Notes: generated by a model not told the origin, from the letters alone. Shown: positions 7,883 to 17,376, numbered from the stretch's first letter. The stretch is DNA of 52,566 bases from Deltaproteobacteria bacterium (GCA_003973265.1 QNYZ01000078.1:1-52566); one strand, 5' to 3'. Program-made: numbers and translations.

Positions 7883-9649
7883 TCAGGTCTCGCCCCGGGA
7901 GTCGTCCGGCGATGACGGGGCCGCCAGCTCGGTTTTGATCAGGTGGTTTATAAATTTTTCGGGATCAAGAAGGGCCTTCCGCGTGATAAAAAACCGGTCT
8001 TTGCCCGTTTTTTCCCGAATAAGCTTAAACCCCAGTGCAAAATCTTCACCCAGTCGTTTCTGAATGTCATCCCGGGTTGTGGACGGGTCGGCCAGGATTT
8101 CCATGAGGGTATCAACCGCATCGTTTTCCAGAACAATATGAATGTCGTGCCTGTTTTTAAATGTTGATTCGACCTTCATGGCCTCGTTATAATAGGTTCT
8201 CATTTTGGCAAAAATGTGGTCGATATCCATGGGGTGCCGGGTGTAGAACTCAGCGGCCAGATTGATTCGTGATTCGGTCAGGGTAAGATCTGCCTGGCCA
8301 GACAGCCGGTCGCGGTTGGACCGGATGTATTTTCGAATCATCTGGCGCTCTTCATCGGCCAGGCGGTCAAATTCTGCCTGGATTTCTTTGTTTTCCGGAT
8401 CCGTGGCCGCTTTTTCTAAAAACGGTTCCGGATGATCCAGTATTTTCCTGGTGACGGGAAAACGGGTCAGCGCGGATGACGGAAGCCTGCGCTCAAAGGC
8501 CAGCAGCCTGTTTTCCACGGCACTGACCAGACCGCGTGCACCGGTATTTTCGGCAAAGGCGGCATGGGCCAGTGTCGTAAGGGCCTGATCTTCAAATTTG
8601 GCATCGATGTCATATGCGGCAAAATCAAGTTTTTTACCAAGTATAATCGGGTTATTGGGGTTTTTCAGGATCTGGTATAGATCCGATTCGGTGAGGCGTT
8701 CAAAAACAGCCCGGACCGGCAGGCGGCCAATAAATTCGGATTCAAATCCGTACTGGACCAGGTCTTCTGATTTGGTTTTGGCAAGGGTTTTCGATGGATC
8801 ACCGCTTTCCTTTAACCGGGCACCAAATCCGATCCCCTGTTTTGTCAGCCGTTTTTCGATAATTTCCGGTAATTCCGAAAAAGCGCCGCTCATGATAAAC
8901 AGGATATTTCGGGTGTTCACCGTCCGTTTTTCGCGGTTGCCGGTTTTGCGGAAGCTTTCGAGCTCCTGAAACATGGAAACCGGATCATGGGGCACTTTTA
9001 AATCCACCTCGGTTTCTTCCATGGGCTTTAAAAGTGCCCGTTGAACCCCGGTTCGGGACACATCCGCACCGACAATATTTCGATTGCCGGCGATTTTATC
9101 GATCTCGTCGATATAGATAATCCCGCATTGGGCCAGCTCAATATCATCGTCCGCTTCGCGCACGAGATCACGCACCAGGTCTTCCACATCACCGCCCACA
9201 TACCCGGTTTCGCTGAATTTGGTGGCATCTCCCTTCACAAAAGGGACTCCGATCTTTTTGGCGATCAGCTTGATCATGTAGGTTTTACCCACACCGGTCG
9301 GGCCGATCATCAACACGTTGTTTTTGATCCCCCCTACAATCTCATCGGCGGTATCCGGCGAATCGAGCATCCGCTGGATCCGGTTGAAATGGGTGCAGAT
9401 CTTCGTGGCCAGAACCTCCTTGGCCTGATCCTGCTTAATAATATACTGATCCAGATACCCGATCAGCGCATCGGGTGTCAGGTCAAAATGGATCTGCCTG
9501 CGGGTTGAATGAACCGGTTTTTTCCCCCCGGCCGAATCGGTATGGGGCAACACCACCGGCGTGATCATCCGTACGGCGCCGCCATATTTTTCGGATAAAA
9601 AGTTGCTGATGTCTTTCTCTATTTCTTTGGGATCCGGTATCTTTTCCAT
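7883..9649 (-). CDS. ClpX-like AAA+ unfoldase lacking the zinc-binding domain
   Basis: 588 residues. The AAA+ core is ClpX-like: Walker A GPTGVGKT (116-123), the pore-1 loop GYVG (149-152), Walker B IIYIDEID (near 176-184), and an SEFIGRLPV segment matching ClpX sensor regions. KQGIGFGARLK (273-275 = IGF) matches the ClpX loop that docks to ClpP. The N-terminal Cys4 zinc domain of ClpX is absent, the region of the RKH loop is replaced by a longer charged insert (about 220-248), and about 180 extra residues follow the usual small domain. The ATG at 9649 has AGGAGA at good spacing and lies just downstream of a promoter; an ATG at 9679 would fall inside that promoter. It is probably a second, specialised protein unfoldase. 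Confidence 0.8.
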   Translation of the reverse strand: MEKIPDPKEIEKDISNFLSEKYGGAVRMITPVVLPHTDSAGGKKPVHSTRRQIHFDLTPDALIGYLDQYIIKQDQAKEVLATKICTHFNRIQRMLDSPDTADEIVGGIKNNVLMIGPTGVGKTYMIKLIAKKIGVPFVKGDATKFSETGYVGGDVEDLVRDLVREADDDIELAQCGIIYIDEIDKIAGNRNIVGADVSRTGVQRALLKPMEETEVDLKVPHDPVSMFQELESFRKTGNREKRTVNTRNILFIMSGAFSELPEIIEKRLTKQGIGFGARLKESGDPSKTLAKTKSEDLVQYGFESEFIGRLPVRAVFERLTESDLYQILKNPNNPIILGKKLDFAAYDIDAKFEDQALTTLAHAAFAENTGARGLVSAVENRLLAFERRLPSSALTRFPVTRKILDHPEPFLEKAATDPENKEIQAEFDRLADEERQMIRKYIRSNRDRLSGQADLTLTESRINLAAEFYTRHPMDIDHIFAKMRTYYNEAMKVESTFKNRHDIHIVLENDAVDTLMEILADPSTTRDDIQKRLGEDFALGFKLIREKTGKDRFFITRKALLDPEKFINHLIKTELAAPSSPDDSRGET

Positions 9650-9668
9650 ATTTGTCTCCTTGGCTGAG

Positions 9669-9696
9669 ACTATAATCACCCCCTAACCGTTTTCAA
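9669..9696 (-). promoter_or_regulatory. Sigma-70-like promoter of the ClpX-like gene
   Basis: On the minus strand TTGAAA (696-691), a 16-nt spacer and TATAGT (674-669) lie 20 nt upstream of the ATG at 9649. This supports a short leader and the downstream start codon. Between here and the thiolase promoter (9697-9839) I see nothing else I can support. Confidence 0.5.
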
Positions 9697-9839
9697 GGAG
9701 GTCGCCGCAGACTTTGTATCTGCTTTCACTAGCTGATGAGATACCATGGGGTCTGTTTTCACAAGGGTTCCGCTTATCCTGGAGCGTCCTCAAAAAGGCC
9801 GTCCGATATCGGCATCCATAATCGGCCGGGGTAATTTCA

Positions 9840-9869
9840 TTGACCTGGAAAGAGGGCGCATGTTATATT
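9840..9869 (+). promoter_or_regulatory. Sigma-70-like promoter of the thiolase gene
   Basis: TTGACC (9840-9845), an 18-nt spacer and TATATT (9864-9869). The gene starts at 9973 behind AGGAGG, so the leader would be about 95 nt. No riboswitch-like structure is obvious in it. Confidence 0.5.
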
Positions 9870-9972
9870 AAACAGATTCGGATTTTGCACATGGTCTGCA
9901 GGATCGAAGCGCAGGGAACCGGAAAAAAACGAGTAATAAAAATATCTTATTGACATCAGGAGGACAACCATC

Positions 9973-11256
9973 ATGCGGGAGGTAGTGATTGTCAGTGGCG
10001 CCCGGACGGCTATCGGAAATTTTGGCGGCGGATTAAAAACGGTACCGGTGGTGGAATTGGGTGCGACGGTCATGCGGGATGTATTTATAAGGGCTGGATT
10101 ACGGCCGGTTCCGGGTAATGACACACTGGAAATGGCGCCTGGAAAACTAAAAGATCAGGGCGTCATTGAACTGGAAGAAAAATCCGCGGGCTGGGCGGAT
10201 GCGATGCCCGTCACGGTGGATGAAGTGATTATGGGCAATGTGCTTACGGCCGCCCAGGGGCAGAACCCTGCCCGGCAGTCGATGATCCGTGCCGGGGTGA
10301 GCAAAGAGACCCCGGCGGTCACCATTAATAAAGTCTGCGGGTCCGGGCTGAAAGCCATTGCCATGGGGGCGGCGGCCATTTTATCGGGCCAGGCTGATGT
10401 CATTCTGGCCGGGGGGCAGGAGAATATGAGCCGGGTCCCCATGGCGCTGCCCAAGGCACGCTGGGGGCACCGTATGGAATTGACCGGAATCGGGGATATT
10501 TATGACCTGATGGTATTTGACGGGCTTTACGAGATTTTTTACGGGTACCACATGGGGCTGACGGCCGAAAATATCGCGTCTCTGTACGATATCAGTCGCA
10601 CGGAACAAGATGAGCTGAGTGTATTGAGTCATCAGCGGGCGTGCCGGGCCATCACGGACGGTACGTTTGCAGGCGAAATTACCCCGATTGTCCTGAAAAC
10701 ACGCAAAGGGGAAGTCACTTTCGACACCGACGAGCGCCCCATGGAGACCGATATGGAAAAGATGGGGAGATTGCGTCCGGTATTCAAAAAAGACGGCACG
10801 GTAACGGCGGGCAACGCGTCTGGTATCAACGACGCGGCGGCGGCCGTACTGCTCATGACGGCGGACAGGGCCAGAGAGCTGGGGGTGGCGCCCATTGTCA
10901 CGATCAAAGGCTTTGCCGCCGGCGGGCTTGATCCGGCCTACATGGGCCTGGGACCGGTACCGGCCATCCGCAAGGTGTTAAAGACCACCGGTATGACCCT
11001 GGGTGACATTGACCTGATCGAACTCAACGAGGCGTTTGCCGCCCAGGCAATCGGGTGTATGCGGGAGCTGGATATCCCCACGGAACGGCCCAATGAGCTG
11101 GGCAGCGGGATCTCGCTGGGCCATCCCATCGGATGCACGGGTACCCGGCAGGTGGTCACCGGGATGTATCAGATGCAGCGTCGGAATTATACCACCGGAC
11201 TGGTCTCTATGTGTATCGGCGGCGGCATGGGCATGGCAATGATATTGGAGCGGTAA
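9973..11256 (+). CDS. Acetyl-CoA C-acyltransferase (thiolase) with an N-terminal insertion
   Basis: 427 residues, about 30 longer than a standard biosynthetic or degradative thiolase. Catalytic elements are all present: nucleophilic C122 in KVCGSGLKA, the GHPIGCTG histidine and the second cysteine in CIGGGMGMA. An extra segment of about 33 residues (roughly 46-80) lies in the N-terminal domain before the active cysteine, which sits near residue 89 in ordinary thiolases; the second thiolase of this window (23695-24879) lacks it. The reaction is reversible cleavage or condensation of a 3-ketoacyl-CoA. Strong AGGAGG eight bases before the ATG. It appears to be in its own transcription unit, so its chain-length preference cannot be inferred from neighbours. 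Confidence 0.9.
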   Translation: MREVVIVSGARTAIGNFGGGLKTVPVVELGATVMRDVFIRAGLRPVPGNDTLEMAPGKLKDQGVIELEEKSAGWADAMPVTVDEVIMGNVLTAAQGQNPARQSMIRAGVSKETPAVTINKVCGSGLKAIAMGAAAILSGQADVILAGGQENMSRVPMALPKARWGHRMELTGIGDIYDLMVFDGLYEIFYGYHMGLTAENIASLYDISRTEQDELSVLSHQRACRAITDGTFAGEITPIVLKTRKGEVTFDTDERPMETDMEKMGRLRPVFKKDGTVTAGNASGINDAAAAVLLMTADRARELGVAPIVTIKGFAAGGLDPAYMGLGPVPAIRKVLKTTGMTLGDIDLIELNEAFAAQAIGCMRELDIPTERPNELGSGISLGHPIGCTGTRQVVTGMYQMQRRNYTTGLVSMCIGGGMGMAMILER

Positions 11257-11285
11257 CAATCCGTTCAAAATGAGGAGAGAAGCAG

Positions 11286-11438
11286 ATGGATATTTCTCGA
11301 AAACTGGGCATCCTGGTATTTTTCGGTGTACCGGCCATCGTCGGCGGTGGCATTATTTATGCGTTGTTTGGCAGTATGCCGGCGCTGTTTATCTATGAAG
11401 TCGTTTTGCTGCTGGCGGCAGGGGCCGTGGTTGCCTGA
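11286..11438 (+). CDS. Small two-helix membrane protein (50 residues, possible UGA recoding)
   Basis: A short ORF from ATG 11286 with GAGGAGAG upstream. The product is nearly all hydrophobic: helix 1 about residues 8-28 (GILVFFGVPAIVGGGIIYAL) and helix 2 about 33-50. It ends at a TGA at 11436-11438. The same frame stays open for 37 more codons, to a second TGA at 11550-11552, encoding a soluble-looking tail (for example WFPITGDLF and KKEIDVLVRGGGF). The ribosome binding site and amino-acid composition support a real gene; family unknown. Whether the first TGA is a stop, a selenocysteine codon or a mutation is open (see findings). Confidence 0.6.
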   Translation: MDISRKLGILVFFGVPAIVGGGIIYALFGSMPALFIYEVVLLLAAGAVVA

Positions 11439-11448
11439 TGCCGACCAT

Positions 11449-11469
11449 GGTTTCCCATTACGGGGGACC
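11449..11469 (+). other. Hairpin just after the in-frame UGA
   Basis: GGTTTCCC (11449-11456) can pair with GGGGGACC (11462-11469), including two G-U pairs, with the loop ATTAC. The loop begins 19 nt after the TGA at 11436-11438, within the distance used by bacterial SECIS elements. However, the conserved G at the start of the apical loop is missing, so this is suggestive only. Confidence 0.3.
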
Positions 11470-11643
11470 TCTTTCGGTCAGGGAAAAAAGAGATCGATGT
11501 GCTGGTAAGGGGAGGCGGCTTTCCGCCCGTCCGGCTTCAGTTGATGATCTGATATAAACTGCAGGGTAGTGAACCGGGCATTCCTGGTAATATAGCGGTC
11601 CCCGTACCATTTTTACGATTTTATTAAGGGAAGGTCTTTGTAT

Positions 11644-14070
11644 ATGGAAAAGGAACATACACCGGAAGTTAGTATCGAACGTGAAATGAAGCGTTCGTAT
11701 CTCGATTACGCCATGAGTGTGATTATCGGACGGGCCCTGCCGGATGTACGCGACGGCCTCAAGCCGGTACATCGCCGCATCCTTTTCGCCATGCGCGAGC
11801 TGAAGAACGACTGGAACAAACCGTACAAAAAATCAGCCAGGGTCGTGGGTGATGTCATTGGTAAGTACCATCCCCATGGTGATACTGCTGTCTACGACAC
11901 CATTGTGCGGATGGCCCAGGATTTTTCGCTGCGCTATCCCTTTATCAATGGCCAGGGAAATTTCGGCTCCATCGACGGTGATCCCCCGGCGGCCATGCGG
12001 TATACCGAAGTGCGCATGATGCGTATCGCGCATGAAATGCTGGAAGATCTCGACAAGGAGACCGTCGATTTTATTCCCAACTATGATGACTCCATGAGCG
12101 AACCGGCCGTCTTGCCCGCCAAAGTTCCAGCCCTGCTGATTAACGGCTCGTCGGGAATTGCCGTGGGGATGGCCACCAATATCCCTCCCCACAATATCGG
12201 CGAAGTGATCGACGCCATTTTTGCCCTGATTGATCATCCGGAGATCGGCGTTGACGAATTGATCAAACGGGTGCCGGGTCCGGATTTTCCATCCGGTGGT
12301 ATTATTTACGGCACCCAGGGAATATATGACGCCTACAATACCGGCCGGGGCGTGATCCGGCTGCGGGCGCGGGTGATGGTGGAAAAAGATAAGCGTACCG
12401 GCCACGAGACCATCGTGGTCAACGAATTGCCCTACATGGTCAACAAGGCGGATCTTGTGGCCAAGATTGCCGAACTGGTCCGTAACAAACAGATCGAGGG
12501 GGTTCGCTACGTCCGGGATGAATCGGATCGAGACGGTATGCGGATTGCTGTCGGATTGAAGAAAGATCAGTTTGCCCAGGTGATTGTCAACCAGTTATAC
12601 AAGCATACGCGCATGGCAATCAGCTTCGGCATTATTTTTCTGGCCGTGGTCAAAAATCGTCCCGAGCTGATGTCTTTAAAGGAGATCCTTTCCCATTTTA
12701 TTGCCCATCGCAAGGAGATCATTCTCCGCAGAACCCGGTATGAACTGCGGAAGGCGGAAGAACGCGCCCATATCCTGGAAGGATTAAAGACAGCCCTGGA
12801 TCATCTTGATGAAGTCGTGGCTCTGATTCGCGCATCTAAGACCCCCATAGAAGCCAAAGACGGATTAATAGCGCGGTTTTCCCTGAGCGCCATTCAGGCC
12901 CAGGCGATTCTGGATATGCGCCTGCAGCGTCTTACCGGGCTGGAACGCGAAAAGATTATCGAAGAATATACACAGATATTAAAAGATATTGCCCATTACA
13001 AAGAGATCCTGGCCAGTGAGCGGCTGGTGCTGGGCATGATCAAGGATGAACTCAACGAGATGCGGGACGCCTATGGTGATGAGCGCCGCACCGAGATCGT
13101 GGAAGAAACCAAGGAGATTACGCTGGAAGATATGATCGTGGAAGAGGATATGGTTGTCACGATTTCCAACAGCGGCTATATCAAACGGGCGCCTATCACC
13201 TTGTACCGGAGCCAGCGAAGGGGCGGCAAGGGAAAAACCGGGATGGGGACCAAGGAGGAAGATTTTGTTAATCGCCTGTTCATCGCCTCAACGCACCATA
13301 CATTTCTCTTTTTTACCAATCAGGGAAATGTGTACTGGTGCAAGGTCTACGAAATTCCCCAGGCCGGTCGCATGAGCCGCGGTAAGGCCGTGGTCAACCT
13401 GCTGAATTTTGACAAAGACGAAAAATTGACGGCGGTGCTGGCTGTCAAAGAGTTTACGCCGGGATACCATATCCTCATGGCGACCAAGAACGGGCGGGTC
13501 AAAAAGACCGACCTGATGGAATACAGCCGGCCCCGGGCGGGCGGAATTATCGCCTTGAAGCTGGTCGGAGATGACGAATTAATCGCGGCCAGGATTACCG
13601 ATGGCAGTCTGAATGTTTTTCTCGGTGCCGCCAATGGAAAATCGATCCGGTTTCATGAATCGGATATCAGGGCCCAGGGACGGGTATCCCAGGGCGTGCG
13701 GGGGATGCAGATAGACAAGGGCGACCAGCTGGTGGCCATGGAGGTGCTCAGCTACGGTCAGACATTGTTTACCGTTACCGAACACGGATTTGGAAAACGG
13801 ACATCCATTGATGAGTATCCGGTCCAGAAACGGGGCGGAAAAGGCGTTATTACGATTAAAACCAGTGACCGCAACGGCAAGGTGGTTTCCATTGTCCTGG
13901 TGGGTGAAGACGATGATTTGATGCTGATGACTGACAGCGGCAAGATCATCCGGATGCCGATCAAGGGGATCAGTGTGATCAGCCGGAACACCCAGGGTGT
14001 CAAACTCATGGGGCTGGCGGACAATGAACGGGTTGTCAGTGCCGTCTGCCTGGCGGAAAAAGATAAATAA
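11644..14070 (+). CDS. gyrA: DNA gyrase subunit A
   Basis: 808 residues from ATG 11644 (AAGGGAAGG upstream; an in-frame TTG at 11638 is too close to that site). GyrA cuts and rejoins DNA for ATP-driven negative supercoiling with GyrB, which is not in the window. Seen: the winged-helix N-terminus [18 protein letters not shown], the catalytic Tyr in [10 protein letters not shown] (near residue 120), the coiled-coil region around 370-470, and six-bladed C-terminal repeats. The GyrA box QRRGGKG in the C-terminal domain favours gyrase over topoisomerase IV. In the quinolone-determining region the residue equivalent to E. coli Ser83 is Thr ([10 protein letters not shown]) and Asp87 is kept. gpsA follows after 11 nt. 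Confidence 0.96.
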   Translation: MEKEHTPEVSIEREMKRSYLDYAMSVIIGRALPDVRDGLKPVHRRILFAMRELKNDWNKPYKKSARVVGDVIGKYHPHGDTAVYDTIVRMAQDFSLRYPFINGQGNFGSIDGDPPAAMRYTEVRMMRIAHEMLEDLDKETVDFIPNYDDSMSEPAVLPAKVPALLINGSSGIAVGMATNIPPHNIGEVIDAIFALIDHPEIGVDELIKRVPGPDFPSGGIIYGTQGIYDAYNTGRGVIRLRARVMVEKDKRTGHETIVVNELPYMVNKADLVAKIAELVRNKQIEGVRYVRDESDRDGMRIAVGLKKDQFAQVIVNQLYKHTRMAISFGIIFLAVVKNRPELMSLKEILSHFIAHRKEIILRRTRYELRKAEERAHILEGLKTALDHLDEVVALIRASKTPIEAKDGLIARFSLSAIQAQAILDMRLQRLTGLEREKIIEEYTQILKDIAHYKEILASERLVLGMIKDELNEMRDAYGDERRTEIVEETKEITLEDMIVEEDMVVTISNSGYIKRAPITLYRSQRRGGKGKTGMGTKEEDFVNRLFIASTHHTFLFFTNQGNVYWCKVYEIPQAGRMSRGKAVVNLLNFDKDEKLTAVLAVKEFTPGYHILMATKNGRVKKTDLMEYSRPRAGGIIALKLVGDDELIAARITDGSLNVFLGAANGKSIRFHESDIRAQGRVSQGVRGMQIDKGDQLVAMEVLSYGQTLFTVTEHGFGKRTSIDEYPVQKRGGKGVITIKTSDRNGKVVSIVLVGEDDDLMLMTDSGKIIRMPIKGISVISRNTQGVKLMGLADNERVVSAVCLAEKDK

Positions 14071-14081
14071 CAGGAGAAAAA

Positions 14082-15113
14082 ATGGCCCTTTCCGACGATA
14101 AGCGCTTGAAGATCGGTGTCATTGGCGGAGGGAGCTGGGGAACCGCACTGGCCGATCTGCTGGGCAAAAAAGAACATGCCGTTGATCTGTGGGTCTATGA
14201 ACCCGGGGTAAAAGACCAGATCCGGACCCATCGTGAGAACCGGGTCTTTCTCCCCGGTGTGACATTATCCGAACACCTTTTCCCCACCAACGATCTTACC
14301 CGCGCTGTCAAGGGAAAGGATCTGGTTCTGGTCGTGGTACCTTCGCATGTGATGCGGTCTACGGCCATGCAGTTTGGCGCATCTCTTGCTCCCGACACTG
14401 TTCTGGTGACCGCTTCCAAGGGCATTGAAAACGAGACGCTGTTAACTATGAACAGCGTTCTGGGTGAAGTGGTTCCGTCGGTGCCGCCGGATCGGATGGG
14501 CGTACTGTCCGGCCCGAGTTTTGCCCGTGAAGTGGCCCAGGAAATACCGACAGCTGTTACGGCGGCATCGGTCAGTCATGACACGGCTGCCTTTATCCAG
14601 CGCGTGTTCGCCACGTCGTTTTTCCGGGTCTACACCATTGATGATGTTGTCGGCGTGGAACTGGGGGGCGCCGTCAAGAATGTCATCGCGCTGGCCGCAG
14701 GGGTCATCGACGGGCTTAAGCTTGGACAGAACACGAGAGCGGCCCTGATCACCCGCGGGCAAACCGAGATTCGCAGACTGGGGATCCGGATGGGTGCAAG
14801 GCCGCGAACGTTTACCGGTCTGGCTGGAATCGGTGATCTGGTGCTCACCTGTACCAGCAATCAGAGCCGGAATCACACCGTGGGAAGGCGGATCGGTGAA
14901 GGGGAGAAGTTGTCGGATATTCTCGGGGATATGAAAATGGTGGCCGAGGGGGTCAAAACCGCCCGCTCCGTGTATCACCTGTCCCGAAAGTTAAATGTGG
15001 ACATGCCGATCTGTCATACGATTTATCGGGTCTTGTACGATGACTTGCCGCCCGAAGAGGGGCTTGTTTCCCTGATGACCCGGGAACTCAGGCACGAGCT
15101 CGATGACGTCTGA
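14082..15113 (+). CDS. gpsA: NAD(P)-dependent glycerol-3-phosphate dehydrogenase
   Basis: 343 residues. GpsA reduces dihydroxyacetone phosphate to sn-glycerol 3-phosphate, the backbone for phospholipids. The N-terminal Rossmann motif is GVIGGGSWGTALA; the C-terminal substrate domain has the typical GAVKNVIALAAGVIDGL and NTRAALITRG stretches and the late GxMxMVAEGV-like region (MKMVAEGVKTA). ATG at 14082 with AGGAG upstream. It overlaps radC by 11 nt, so gyrA-gpsA-radC are likely co-transcribed. Confidence 0.96.
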   Translation: MALSDDKRLKIGVIGGGSWGTALADLLGKKEHAVDLWVYEPGVKDQIRTHRENRVFLPGVTLSEHLFPTNDLTRAVKGKDLVLVVVPSHVMRSTAMQFGASLAPDTVLVTASKGIENETLLTMNSVLGEVVPSVPPDRMGVLSGPSFAREVAQEIPTAVTAASVSHDTAAFIQRVFATSFFRVYTIDDVVGVELGGAVKNVIALAAGVIDGLKLGQNTRAALITRGQTEIRRLGIRMGARPRTFTGLAGIGDLVLTCTSNQSRNHTVGRRIGEGEKLSDILGDMKMVAEGVKTARSVYHLSRKLNVDMPICHTIYRVLYDDLPPEEGLVSLMTRELRHELDDV

Positions 15114-15837
15114 TCTGTCTTTACGGACCGGCCGCAGGGATGAGGGCCATCGGTCACGATTGCGGGAACGTTTTTTAAAAAACGGTTTGGATGGTTTCCA
15201 CGATTATGAAGTCATCGAACTGCTGCTGACCCTTGGTACGCCCCGAAAAGACTGCAAGACAGCGGCCAAGGCGGCCATGGCGAGATTTAAAACCTTCCGG
15301 GGGGTCCTGGAGGCCTCTTCGCGGGAACTGGCTGAGATCAAGGGCATCGGCCCCAGAAATTCCATCGGCCTTCGGTTGATAAAAGCCGTATTGGACCGAT
15401 ACCTGGAAAAGCGGATCGTCCGTGGAAAGCCCTTGAACAATTCACGCGAATTATTCGACTACCTGAGTGGGAAACTGGGCGGGCGAGCCACCGAATGTTT
15501 CATGGCCGTTTTCCTGGATGCCAAAAACCGGGCCATTGCCAGCAAAGTCCTGTTTGAGGGGACCCTGACCGCCAGCGCTGTATACCCCCGGGAAGTGGTG
15601 CGGTCTGCCATTGATCATCATGCCGCCGCACTGATTCTGGCCCACAATCACCCTTCAGGAGATCCGCAGCCGTCTGGCCCGGACATGGCTGTCACGCGAC
15701 GCCTGGTCTTTGCCTGCCGGGTCATGGATATCGTACTGCATGAGCATTTAATCGTGGGGGATCAGTGCTACTACAGCTTTGCCGATGAGGGGCATATTGC
15801 CCGGTTCAAGCGGGAACTGGATCAGGCGGCACAATGA
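15103..15837 (+). CDS. radC: RadC family JAMM/MPN domain protein
   Basis: 244 residues. An N-terminal helix-hairpin-helix (ELAEIKGIGPRNSIGLRLIKA, about residues 76-96) precedes a JAB/JAMM metal-binding domain with the HNHPSGDPQPSGPDMAVT signature near residue 184. The family is historically named DNA repair protein RadC, but its enzymatic role is not established. ATG at 15103 overlaps the end of gpsA in another frame, which suggests translational coupling. Confidence 0.92.
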   Translation: MTSDLSLRTGRRDEGHRSRLRERFLKNGLDGFHDYEVIELLLTLGTPRKDCKTAAKAAMARFKTFRGVLEASSRELAEIKGIGPRNSIGLRLIKAVLDRYLEKRIVRGKPLNNSRELFDYLSGKLGGRATECFMAVFLDAKNRAIASKVLFEGTLTASAVYPREVVRSAIDHHAAALILAHNHPSGDPQPSGPDMAVTRRLVFACRVMDIVLHEHLIVGDQCYYSFADEGHIARFKRELDQAAQ

Positions 15838-15880
15838 AAAACCAAAGGGGCGGCGGCGATGGGAATAATCAGTGCGGCCA

Positions 15881-16183
15881 ATGGATGAAAATAAAAAAAA
15901 GACCATCCGGAAAGAGCGTCCATGCTGCTATGGCCGCCTGAATCGGGTTTTTCCCATGGGTAAAAACGGTTTCAGAGAGAGCCCTGACAGCTGCAGCCCC
16001 TGTATGTATAAAACCGGGTGCCTGCGCCAGGCGATGGCCGGCCCGGAGGGCCTGAAGGTGCGGGTGGAGATGGTGGATCGGTCTCACCGTGATGGCTGGC
16101 GAGGTGCGTTCAGACGGTGGTCCACCCGCAAAACATTAGCCCGGCAGATAAAAGAAGTTCAAAAACAAGGAGAGGATAAATGA
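15881..16183 (+). CDS. Cys-rich small protein of unknown function, coupled to pgk
   Basis: About 100 residues from ATG 15881 (a GTG at 15872 in the same frame is also possible; neither has a clear ribosome binding site). Five cysteines (CC at 15-16, then C38-x2-C41-x5-C47) could bind zinc or an Fe-S cluster. The C-terminal half is basic and amphipathic (WSTRKTLARQIKEVQKQ). No signal peptide or membrane segment. The stop codon overlaps the pgk start (ATGA, 16180-16183), and the AAGGAGAGG that serves pgk lies inside its coding end. I do not recognise the family. Confidence 0.6.
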   Translation: MDENKKKTIRKERPCCYGRLNRVFPMGKNGFRESPDSCSPCMYKTGCLRQAMAGPEGLKVRVEMVDRSHRDGWRGAFRRWSTRKTLARQIKEVQKQGEDK

Positions 16184-17376
16184 GAACCATCAGGGATATC
16201 GAATTGGCCGGTAAACGGGTATTGATCCGGGTAGATTTCAATGTACCGTTGGATGAATCAGGGAAAATAACCGATGATGCCAGGATTCGGCGATCTCTGC
16301 CCACCATCGAATATGCGCTGGCCGGTGGTGCCCGGGTCATTGTCGCCTCCCACCTGGGGCGCCCCGAAGGGAAAGTGGTTCCGGCGTTCAGTCTTTCACC
16401 GGCGGCGAAATGTCTGGGCGATCTGATCGGAAAAAAAGTTGTTCTTGCCGACGATTGTATCGGGGATGCCGCCCTGGCGCTGACCCGTGCCATGGGAAAC
16501 GGCGATGTCGTCATGCTGGAAAACCTGCGGTTCCATGCCGGGGAACAGAAAAACGATGATGAATTTGCCCGGAACCTGGCCGATCTGTGCGATGTTTACG
16601 TCAATGATGCCTTCGCCGTTTCTCACCGGGAAAATGCCTCGGTGGTGGCCATCACCCGCCATGTGCCCGATTGCGTGGCCGGGTTTTTACTTAAGAAGGA
16701 ACTCGACTATTTTGAGCAGGCCATGACACACCCAAAGCGCCCTCTGGCCGCCGTTGTGGGGGGGGCGAAAGTTTCGAGCAAGCTGGCCGCGCTGGAAAAT
16801 ATGATGCGCCGGGTCGACATGATCCTCATCGGCGGTGCCATGGCCAACACGTTTTTGACGGGCGCCGGCATCAACATGGGAAAATCCAGGGTGGAACCGG
16901 ATCTTTTCGATACCGCCGCCCATATCATCGAAACGGCAGCCGAGAAAAAGATCCGTTTGCTTCTGCCCGAAGACGTCGTTGCGGCCCCCGCGCTGGCCGC
17001 CGGTGCCCCGACGATCGTTGTGCCGGTCAGCGAAATGCCTGCAGACCAGATGGCGCTGGATATCGGCCCGGCGACGATCGCGCGATATGCAAAAGCACTC
17101 GCCGAAGCAAAGACAATTGTCTGGAACGGTCCCATGGGGGCTTTCGAACTGGCTCCCTTTGCCGCCGGGACCGATGCGATCGTCCGCGCAATGGCGGACA
17201 GCGCTGCCCTGACCATTGTCGGCGGGGGTGATACGGGGGTGGCGGTTCATCGCTCCGGCCGGGTAGATGATATTACCTATATCTCCACGGGTGGTGGTGC
17301 GTTTCTTACGCTTCTGGAGGGCCGGCCCCTGCCCGCCGTGGCGGCACTGGCCGATGCAGAGATGAAAAATGGATAG
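16180..17376 (+). CDS. pgk: Phosphoglycerate kinase
   Basis: 398 residues, the standard length. Pgk interconverts 1,3-bisphosphoglycerate + ADP and 3-phosphoglycerate + ATP in glycolysis and gluconeogenesis. Signatures: RVDFNVPLDE near residue 20, the basic HLGRPEGK loop, GGAKVSSKL in the hinge region, and the nucleotide-binding GGGDTGVA near the C-terminus. ATG overlaps the preceding Cys-rich gene by four bases. Confidence 0.97.
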   Translation: MRTIRDIELAGKRVLIRVDFNVPLDESGKITDDARIRRSLPTIEYALAGGARVIVASHLGRPEGKVVPAFSLSPAAKCLGDLIGKKVVLADDCIGDAALALTRAMGNGDVVMLENLRFHAGEQKNDDEFARNLADLCDVYVNDAFAVSHRENASVVAITRHVPDCVAGFLLKKELDYFEQAMTHPKRPLAAVVGGAKVSSKLAALENMMRRVDMILIGGAMANTFLTGAGINMGKSRVEPDLFDTAAHIIETAAEKKIRLLLPEDVVAAPALAAGAPTIVVPVSEMPADQMALDIGPATIARYAKALAEAKTIVWNGPMGAFELAPFAAGTDAIVRAMADSAALTIVGGGDTGVAVHRSGRVDDITYISTGGGAFLTLLEGRPLPAVAALADAEMKNG

